From: an uncultured Clostridium sp.
GTDB lineage: Bacteria > Bacillota > Clostridia > TANB77 > CAG-508
DNA length: 6,022 nucleotides
Assembly (NCBI GenBank): GCA_946545035.1
Contig: CAMNND010000065.1
Coordinates: forward strand, 1 to 6,022
Direction: 5' to 3'
The notes beneath the pieces were generated by a model. It did not search any database and was not told the DNA's origin. It saw nothing but the letters and a program-made list of their open reading frames with translations. Positions within the stretch are counted from its first letter, which is position 1; each line of letters starts with the position of its first letter. This document shows, piece after piece, positions 1 to 4,601 of this stretch. The translations under genes and the position numbers were made by a program.

Positions 1-1392
1 TTATTTTTGAATTTATTTGATTCTGAATTTGCTTCTTCATTTTATAAATTCGTCTAAAATCATCTTCTTCAATAATACCAGAAACTTTATCATAATATAA
101 TTTATCAATTTCATATGTTAATTCTTTGAGTTTTTCATTATAAGAAATTAAGTGATTACTGCATTGTTTTTTTTCGTAGTAATTATAGAAATAATCTTCC
201 ATTATCTTTTTTAGTGTTTCTCGATTATAATATATAGTAATCAATTTTGTCAGAGCAGTAATCAAAGTGTTTTCAACATAATCCATTCGAATAGAATGTG
301 GAGTGCAATTTTTATCTATTGAGGATGATGTATTAGAGCTACATCTGAAATAATATTTGGTTCCACTTGCTAGATGTCGTGAGGAACAATACATTTTATT
401 TCTACACTCATGACAGTATATCAATCCTTTTAATAAGTAGTCATGTGTTTTTACACGTGTTTGTTTTCTCAAAAGCAGCATTTCATTTGCTTTTTGAAAT
501 GTATTTAAATCTATAATAGGGTCGTGAGTATTTTTTACGATTTTCCAATCTTTTTCAGGTAATCGAATATTCTTTTTAGATTTGTAACTAGCTTTTTTCA
601 TTCGTCCTTGTACCATATTTCCAATATATACTTCATTCAATATCATCTCTTTTATTCTTGTGCCAGACCATATATTACTTTTATGTGATACTTTAAATCC
701 ATGATTAAGTGCATATTGTGATGGGGTAGGGATGCTATCTTTGTTTAGATCATTGGCGATACTTCTACATGATTTACCAAGTGTTGCTTCATAAAAAATT
801 CTTTCTATAATTGGCTTTGCTTCAAAATCTATAAATAATTTATTTGGAAATTTTTTGTTTAATTTATAACCATATGGAGCTTTTGAGCCAATAAATAATC
901 CCAAATTTTGTTTTGTATGCTTTACACTTTTTATTTTATTAGATATATCTTTGGCATACATATCGTTGAAGACTGCTCGAAATGGTGTTATGTCATTAGA
1001 TGCGCTATTCACTCCCGTATCAATTCCATCTAATAACGAGATATATCTAACATTATTTTCTGGAAAGAATTTTTCTAAGTAGTAACCAGTAAGTATGTAG
1101 TCACGCCCAAGCCTTGAAAGGTCTTTTGAAATTACAGTGTTTATCTTTTTTGTTTTTATATCGGATATTAATCTATTAAATCCGAGGTCTATCAAAGGTA
1201 GTTCCACTGATACCGTCATCGATGTACTCATCATAAACAACTAAATTATTTTCTTTTGTAAATTGTCTTAAAATTGAACGTTGATTTGAAATACTTTCAG
1301 ATTCACCGTGGTTTTAAATCTTCTTTTGATAATCTAATATATAATGCAACTTTATAATTATTTTGATTGTTAATTTGGATATCAGTAATCAT
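1..1392 (-). pseudogene. Large serine recombinase (TnpX/TndX-like), two frameshifts, C-terminus cut by window edge
   Basis: This gene encodes a site-specific DNA recombinase of the large serine family, which integrates or excises mobile DNA through a 5'-phosphoserine link. Reading from ATG at 1392 and skipping two extra bases gives about 463 residues before the left edge. The resolvase domain (about 14-150) has VALYIRLSKED with the likely nucleophile Ser22, then GESESISNQRS, EYIDDGISGTTFDRP, and DLSRLGRD with Arg93 and Arg96. The recombinase domain (about 165-310) follows. A zinc ribbon has Cys326-x2-Cys329, Cys350 and Cys362, and a charged helical, probably coiled-coil region starts near 380. 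The frame breaks at 1312-1315 (an extra A in an A run, coding strand) and at about 1184 (CCT-C-GGA); without repair each meets an early stop. Residues match the family well on both sides, so the decay is recent or these are sequencing errors. The gene points away from the sigma-factor tail at 1579-1647. The family call is firm; true pseudogene status is less certain. Confidence 0.88.
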
Positions 1393-1501
1393 TTTTTGTA
1401 AGTAAGTCTTTTAAATTGTTTTCTATAAAGTCATTATATATTTTGATTAGTATATCCTCGAAAGTATCTTTTGTGTCAGAATAAATTAATACATAGTCCA
1501 T
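1382..1501 (-). CDS. 39-aa small ORF overlapping the recombinase start, unknown function
   Basis: I do not recognise this short ORF. It starts MDYVLIYSDTKDTFEDILIK and ends in TKNDY before TGA at 1382-1384. It is acidic (nine Asp/Glu against four Lys), with no membrane segment or signal peptide. The start is supported by AGGAGG at 1506-1511, four bases upstream of the ATG, the best ribosome binding site in this part of the window. The stop lies inside the recombinase N-terminus, an 11-base overlap, and the recombinase ATG has only a weak site of its own. Translational coupling is therefore plausible. It could be a leader peptide, a small regulatory partner such as a directionality factor, or the remnant of a larger gene. 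No homology supports any of these. Confidence 0.5.
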   Translation of the reverse strand: MDYVLIYSDTKDTFEDILIKIYNDFIENNLKDLLTKNDY

Positions 1502-1550
1502 AAGTCCTCCTGATAAATGATATTCATAATAAAATCTTTTATGTAGGAGA

Positions 1551-1577
1551 AAACATTATTTAGTCATAAAAATGTTT
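1551..1577. repeat. Inverted repeat at the element/sigma-factor junction
   Basis: AAACATT at 1551-1557 is the inverse complement of AATGTTT at 1571-1577, with 13 bases between. It ends two bases before the first codon that looks like sigma-factor sequence (TAT at 1579). It could be a binding site for the recombinase or an operator for the minus-strand small ORF. In DNA this AT-rich, a 7-base dyad can occur by chance. Confidence 0.3.
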
Positions 1578-1647
1578 CTATGTATCTAGAATTGAGACAA
1601 AAGCAATAGGAAAGTTATCGAAAGAATTTTCATTAGAAGAAAAATAA
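1570..1647 (+). pseudogene. sigK: 3' fragment of a sporulation sigma factor gene, sigK-like
   Basis: The plus-strand frame is open from 1570, just after an in-frame TAA at 1567-1569, to the TAA at 1645-1647. From 1579 it reads YVSRIETKAIGKLSKEF and then SLEEK. From memory, region 4.2 of sigma-K in Bacillus and Clostridia ends in (R)SYVSRIEK(R/K)A, and sigma-E has SYISRLEK; the Val and Ile here favour sigma-K. This segment is the recognition helix of the helix-turn-helix plus the short tail. The preceding residues KCF do not fit the family, so similarity stops abruptly near 1576-1579. There is no start codon or ribosome binding site, so it is not expressed alone. A strong terminator begins within the stop codon, as expected for a real gene end. 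The short match makes sigK a probable rather than certain identity; another sigma factor is possible. Confidence 0.62.
1579..1605. other. Candidate recombinase attachment site inside the sigK-like tail
   Basis: Sigma-factor similarity begins at about 1579, and sequence with no such similarity, leading to the recombinase, lies to the left. The crossover of a sigK-intervening element should fall in this interval, where the two ends share a short direct repeat. The interval contains the palindrome TCTAGA at 1585-1590. The partner copy would be beyond the left edge, so neither the repeat nor its core can be confirmed here. Confidence 0.35.
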
Positions 1648-1675
1648 AGCAAGTGTTTTAAACACTTGCTTTTTT
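1646..1675. terminator. Probable bidirectional intrinsic terminator between sigma-factor tail and tRNA-Glu
   Basis: Two 13-base arms, AAAGCAAGTGTTT (1646-1658) and AAACACTTGCTTT (1660-1672), are perfect inverse complements around T1659. On the plus strand the hairpin runs into a T tract to 1675, directly after the sigma-factor stop codon. On the minus strand it follows the tRNA 3' end and runs into TTTATTTTTC. It can therefore end both converging transcripts. Confidence 0.88.
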
Positions 1676-1678
1676 AAT

Positions 1679-1753
1679 TGGTGACCCCTACGGGAATCGA
1701 ACCCATGATTCGGCCTTGAGAGGGCCGCGTCTTAACCGCTTGACCAAGGGGCC
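1679..1753 (-). tRNA. tRNA-Glu (anticodon CUC)
   Basis: The minus strand folds as a full cloverleaf. The acceptor arm is GGCCCCT paired with AGGGGTC, followed by discriminator A and an encoded CCA (1679-1681). The D stem is GTC/GAC, with GCGGTTAA in the loop region. The anticodon stem is CGGCC/GGCCG with loop CTCTCAA, giving anticodon CTC. The T arm is ATGGG-TTCGATT-CCCGT and the variable loop is short. CUC reads the glutamate codon GAG, which is the less used one in a genome this AT-rich. It has its own promoter (1773-1801) and the shared terminator at 1646-1675, so it looks like a single-gene unit. Confidence 0.96.
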
Positions 1754-1772
1754 ATAAAATAAATACTTAATA

Positions 1773-1801
1773 TTTATAACATAAATATATGGGATAGTCA
1801 A
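1773..1801 (-). promoter_or_regulatory. Sigma-A promoter of tRNA-Glu
   Basis: On the minus strand, -35 TTGACT (1796-1801) and -10 TATAAA (1773-1778) are separated by 17 bases. Transcription would start roughly 12-14 bases before the first base of the mature tRNA at 1753, a short leader suited to RNase P processing. Confidence 0.82.
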
Positions 1802-1825
1802 GAGAATCACAAACAAAATTTAAGC

Positions 1826-1859
1826 AAAATAAAGACGGAGAAATATTTTTTCCTCCGTC
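1826..1859 (-). terminator. Intrinsic terminator of glmS
   Basis: Reading the minus strand, GACGGAG pairs with CTCCGTC (arms 1853-1859 and 1834-1840) across a 12-base loop. TTTATTTT follows at 1826-1833. It begins 14 bases after the glmS stop codon. Confidence 0.88.
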
Positions 1860-1873
1860 AATATATTTTTTAA

Positions 1874-3715
1874 TTATTCAACTGTAACTGATTTTGCTAA
1901 GTTTCTTGGTTTATCAACATCTAATCCTTTTTCCTTTGAAATATAGTAAGATAATAATTGTAAAGGAATAACAGATAGGATAGGTGATAGTAGTGGATTT
2001 GTTTTTTCAATTCTAATAACATTTTCGAAATTAGTATTTGGTAAATCTAGGTTTGTTACTATAAATGTTTTAGCTCCACGTGTTATAACTTCTTGTATAT
2101 TGCTTATTGATTTTTCTACTAAGCTTTCATCTGTTAGTATGCTGATAACAGTAATATCTTTTTCAATTAATGCAATTGGTCCATGTTTTAATTCTCCAGA
2201 TGCATAAGCTTCTGAGTGAATGTATGATATTTCTTTTAATTTTAAAGATCCTTCTAAAGCTACGTTATAATCAACACCTCTACCAATGAAGAACATATCT
2301 TTTTCATTGTAGATTTTCTTAGCAAATGCTTTTACATCATCAATTGTTTTTAAAGATGTTTCAACCTTTGCAGGAAGTTCCATAATGTCTTTCTTGATTG
2401 AGTCAATTGTTTCAGCATCTTGACTTCCTAATATTTCAGCAAAATATACTGCTAATATTCCAAGTAATACAACTTGAGATGTATATGCTTTAGTAGATGC
2501 AACAGCTATTTCTGGTCCTGCATGTGTATAAATTGTGTAATCAGCTTCTCTTGTAATTGAACTTCCAATAACATTTGAAACAGCTAAAGTTTTAGCACCT
2601 TTTTCTCTACATAATTTTAATGCAGCTATTGTATCTGCAGTTTCTCCAGATTGGCTAATGAAAATACATAATGTTTTATCATTAACTATTGGATTTCTAT
2701 ATCTAAATTCTGATGCAACATCAACCTCAACTGGAATATTACATAGATTTTCAATAAATTTCTTTCCAGTTAAGCCAGCATGCATTGCTGTACCACAGGC
2801 TACTATAAAAATTTTATTTACAGTAGATAAGTATTCTTTAGAAATATCGATATCACTAAAGTTACATGGTTCACCTTCTTTTAATCTTGATCCGATTGTT
2901 TCTCTAATAGCTGTTGGTTGCTCAAAGATTTCCTTTAACATATAGTCATCATAACCATTCTTTTCAGCAGCTGAAGCAGCCCATTCAATATTTTTAATTT
3001 CTTTATCATGCTCTTTTGCATCTTTATCAAAGAATTTAATTGAGTCCTTTGTCATAATTGTATATTCATAGTCATCAAGTAAATAAAAATCTCTTGTATA
3101 CTCAAGTAGAGCAGGAATATCAGATGCAATATGGAATCCTTCTGATCCTTTTCCAATAACAAGAGGACTGTCTTTTCTTGTAACAATCATTGTATCTGGA
3201 TATAAGTTTGATAATACTTCAATTGCAAAACTTCCTTTTAAATCAGCTGTAGCTTTAATAACTGCTGCTAAGAACTTATTTGTTCCTTCTCCAGATTCTT
3301 TTTCAAAGTAGTAGTGAATAAGATTTGGTATAACTTCTGTATCTGTTTGAGATAGGAAAGTATAACCATTATCTCCTAAAAATTTTCTTAAATCATTATA
3401 ATTTTCAATAATTCCATTATGAACAACAGCGAATGTCTCACTATTATCCATATGTGGGTGAGAGTTAACTTTTGAAGGCATTCCATGAGTTGCCCATCTA
3501 GTATGAGCAATACCAGTTGTACCTTCTAATTTATCGATTCCATCTAAATTGTTTAAGTTACTAACTCTTCCTTTATCTTTTAAAACTTTAATTCCATCAT
3601 TTTCCATAGAAGCTATTCCAGCTGAGTCATAACCTCTATATTCTAAGGCTGTTAAGCCATCAATTAATATTGGGTATGCTTTTTTATTCCCAACATATCC
3701 TACGATTCCACACAT
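1874..3715 (-). CDS. glmS: Glutamine--fructose-6-phosphate aminotransferase (glucosamine-6-phosphate synthase)
   Basis: This cytoplasmic enzyme makes glucosamine-6-phosphate from fructose-6-phosphate and glutamine, the first committed step to UDP-GlcNAc for peptidoglycan. The protein has 613 residues, close to the usual length of about 600-610. The N-terminal glutaminase domain (1 to about 240) begins MCGIVGYVG, so Cys2 becomes the N-terminal nucleophile once Met is removed, which fixes the start. HTRWATHG (71-78), HNG (99-101) and SQTDTE with Asp125 complete the glutamine site. Two SIS sugar-isomerase domains follow: about 290-430, with CGTA at 308-311 and SQSGETADT at 354-362, and about 460-600, with LKLKEISYIH, SGELKHGP and His511. 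The tail PRNLAKSVTVE carries Lys608, matching the sugar-binding lysine of the family. The ribosome binding site AAAGGA (3728-3733) is a rather long 12 bases from the ATG. The gene is monocistronic, and expression should be set mainly by the ribozyme upstream. Confidence 0.98.
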   Translation of the reverse strand: MCGIVGYVGNKKAYPILIDGLTALEYRGYDSAGIASMENDGIKVLKDKGRVSNLNNLDGIDKLEGTTGIAHTRWATHGMPSKVNSHPHMDNSETFAVVHNGIIENYNDLRKFLGDNGYTFLSQTDTEVIPNLIHYYFEKESGEGTNKFLAAVIKATADLKGSFAIEVLSNLYPDTMIVTRKDSPLVIGKGSEGFHIASDIPALLEYTRDFYLLDDYEYTIMTKDSIKFFDKDAKEHDKEIKNIEWAASAAEKNGYDDYMLKEIFEQPTAIRETIGSRLKEGEPCNFSDIDISKEYLSTVNKIFIVACGTAMHAGLTGKKFIENLCNIPVEVDVASEFRYRNPIVNDKTLCIFISQSGETADTIAALKLCREKGAKTLAVSNVIGSSITREADYTIYTHAGPEIAVASTKAYTSQVVLLGILAVYFAEILGSQDAETIDSIKKDIMELPAKVETSLKTIDDVKAFAKKIYNEKDMFFIGRGVDYNVALEGSLKLKEISYIHSEAYASGELKHGPIALIEKDITVISILTDESLVEKSISNIQEVITRGAKTFIVTNLDLPNTNFENVIRIEKTNPLLSPILSVIPLQLLSYYISKEKGLDVDKPRNLAKSVTVE

Positions 3716-3779
3716 TGTAAATCACAATCCTTTCTATTTTGTTAAATTATATGAAAGATATACGGATTATAATATGCAT

Positions 3780-3912
3780 AAATATCATTCTGTAGAAAGC
3801 ATTGCTGCTAACTTTTGTAGATATTCTAATGACATGCACATGCCATGGAGCATCCGCCGAAAATTCGATAAACTCCATCCTCGTCAGCAATATAAAAATT
3901 GCTCTGGCGCTA
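3780..3912 (-). ncRNA. glmS ribozyme (glucosamine-6-phosphate-activated self-cleaving RNA)
   Basis: The minus strand carries the conserved glmS ribozyme core. AGCGCCAGAGC lies at the 5' end, with cleavage expected between A3911 and G3910. Then come an AGCAAT/ATTGCT hairpin, GACGAGGATGGAGTTTATCG, and TTTTCGGCGGATGCTCC. A P3-like hairpin follows (ATGGCAT with loop GTGC and ATGTCAT). Last is a P4-like stem (AATATC/GATATT) enclosing AGCA-GCAA-TGCT with a GNRA-type loop. Glucosamine-6-phosphate acts as the catalytic cofactor. The cleaved mRNA carries a 5'-OH and is degraded, in B. subtilis by RNase J1, which gives feedback control of glmS. The ribozyme ends about 65 bases before the glmS start. 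The 3' boundary is approximate. Confidence 0.97.
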
Positions 3913-3928
3913 TAATATAACTAATTAA

Positions 3929-3935
3929 CCTCCTT
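3929..3935 (-). promoter_or_regulatory. Orphan Shine-Dalgarno-like AAGGAGG in the glmS leader
   Basis: AAGGAGG on the minus strand lies 17 bases upstream of the ribozyme cleavage position and about 30 bases after the likely transcription start. No ATG, GTG or TTG follows at a usable distance, so it does not start a leader peptide. It resembles the STAB-SD elements of Bacillus leaders, where a bound ribosome protects the RNA 5' end. That role is inference. Confidence 0.4.
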
Positions 3936-3970
3936 CTTTATAGTTCTTTGTATATCTTCAACACGAAACT

Positions 3971-3999
3971 ATAATAACTTAAATTAGGGATTTTTGCAA
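3971..3999 (-). promoter_or_regulatory. glmS: Sigma-A promoter of glmS
   Basis: On the minus strand, -35 TTGCAA (3994-3999) and -10 TATTAT (3971-3976) are 17 bases apart. Transcription should start near 3964, about 50 bases before the ribozyme cleavage site. The -35 box is 11 bases from that of the divergent promoter at 4011-4039. Confidence 0.75.
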
Positions 4000-4010
4000 C
4001 TAAAATTTAT

Positions 4011-4039
4011 TTGACACTAAAAAGATAAATTAGTATAAT
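4011..4039 (+). promoter_or_regulatory. Consensus sigma-A promoter of the DUF5684-type membrane protein gene
   Basis: Perfect TTGACA (4011-4016) and perfect TATAAT (4034-4039) are separated by 17 bases. The start would be near 4046, leaving a leader of about 23 bases that contains AGGGGG (4055-4060), eight bases before the ATG. No operator-like repeat is visible, so strong constitutive expression is likely. Confidence 0.88.
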
Positions 4040-4068
4040 TAAGTAAATTGATTTAGGGGGATAAAGGT

Positions 4069-4542
4069 ATGGAAATTACTATAGCTAGAGAGTATGCATA
4101 TTTTAGTATTATTTGTGTTGTTGTTGGAATATTGATTTCAATATTTGCATCTATTTTATTTATGTCAAAAAGAATAGGAATGTGGAAGTTATTTGAAAAG
4201 GCAGGAGAAAGAGAATGGAAGTCAATAGTTCCAATATATAATCAGATAGTATTATTAAAAATGTGTAAATTAAAGCCAATTTTCATATTACTATATATAG
4301 ATTTTATTATTCCAGCAATGGGATACTTGGCTGGTAGAGATGTAAAATGGATGACAATTGTAATGTTAGTTGGACTTGTAATATATAGATTTATGATTTC
4401 AATTAGACTTGGACAAGCATTCAAAAAAGGTGATGTATTTTCATTTTTCTTAGCATTCTTCCCATCAATATTACTTCCAGTATTAGGATGCTCAAAGAAT
4501 GAAATATATAGAACAATTATAGAAACAAAAGTTAACAAGTAA
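4069..4542 (+). CDS. Small integral membrane protein, DUF5684-type
   Basis: This 157-residue protein of unknown function has about four membrane segments, near 10-32, 70-88, 95-112 and 123-140. Between the first two is WKLFEKAGEREWKSIVPIYN (39-58). This closely fits the W-x-hFEKAG-x-x-W-x-x-hhPhYN signature I know from DUF5684 proteins. The end of segment four, FFPSILLPVLGCSKNEIY, matches the family's usual 'PFIFYPILGFG' ending. There is no cleavable signal peptide, enzyme motif or cofactor site. The start is fixed by AGGGGG eight bases upstream and by the consensus promoter at 4011-4039. uvrC follows 59 bases downstream behind a hairpin and may be partly cotranscribed, though nothing suggests a shared function. 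The family assignment rests on motif memory. Confidence 0.85.
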   Translation: MEITIAREYAYFSIICVVVGILISIFASILFMSKRIGMWKLFEKAGEREWKSIVPIYNQIVLLKMCKLKPIFILLYIDFIIPAMGYLAGRDVKWMTIVMLVGLVIYRFMISIRLGQAFKKGDVFSFFLAFFPSILLPVLGCSKNEIYRTIIETKVNK

Positions 4543-4548
4543 TTAGAG

Positions 4549-4580
4549 AGGACACTACATAAATAGTGTCCTTAATGTAT
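4549..4580 (+). terminator. Hairpin between the membrane protein gene and uvrC, possible weak terminator
   Basis: AGGACACT (4549-4556) pairs perfectly with AGTGTCCT (4565-4572) around an eight-base loop. The following TTAATGTATTTT is a poor, interrupted U tract. Since uvrC shows no obvious promoter of its own after this point, partial termination or RNA processing with readthrough into uvrC is likely. Confidence 0.5.
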
Positions 4581-4601
4581 TTTAGGAAAGGAGCTTAAAG
4601 C

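Noticed and set aside
1530..1580. Sigma-E or sigma-K promoter for the leftward small ORF and recombinase
   Set aside because: A CATA motif is present on the minus strand, but the rest of the -10 (CATAnnnTA) and a properly spaced -35 do not fit. Vegetative boxes also lack a matching partner, so no promoter is called.
1679..1753. tRNA-Glu as the integration target of the recombinase element
   Set aside because: The tRNA is intact, and the sigma-factor tail and terminator lie between it and the recombinase. The break in gene continuity is at about 1576-1579, so the sigma-factor gene is the better target.
2658..2945. 95-codon plus-strand ORF opposite glmS
   Set aside because: It lies wholly antisense to a clearly functional glmS, has no ribosome binding site or recognisable motif, and is best explained as a shadow frame.
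3911..3935. Leader peptide gene started by the AAGGAGG upstream of the glmS ribozyme
   Set aside because: No ATG, GTG or TTG occurs at a suitable distance, so no translated leader can be supported.
4242..4538. 98-codon minus-strand ORF opposite the membrane protein gene
   Set aside because: It is fully antisense to a gene with a consensus promoter, good ribosome binding site and family motifs, and has no supporting signals of its own.
4543..4601. Riboswitch or regulatory RNA ahead of uvrC
   Set aside because: The gap is 59 bases with a single 8-bp hairpin and a ribosome binding site, too small and simple for a known riboswitch class.
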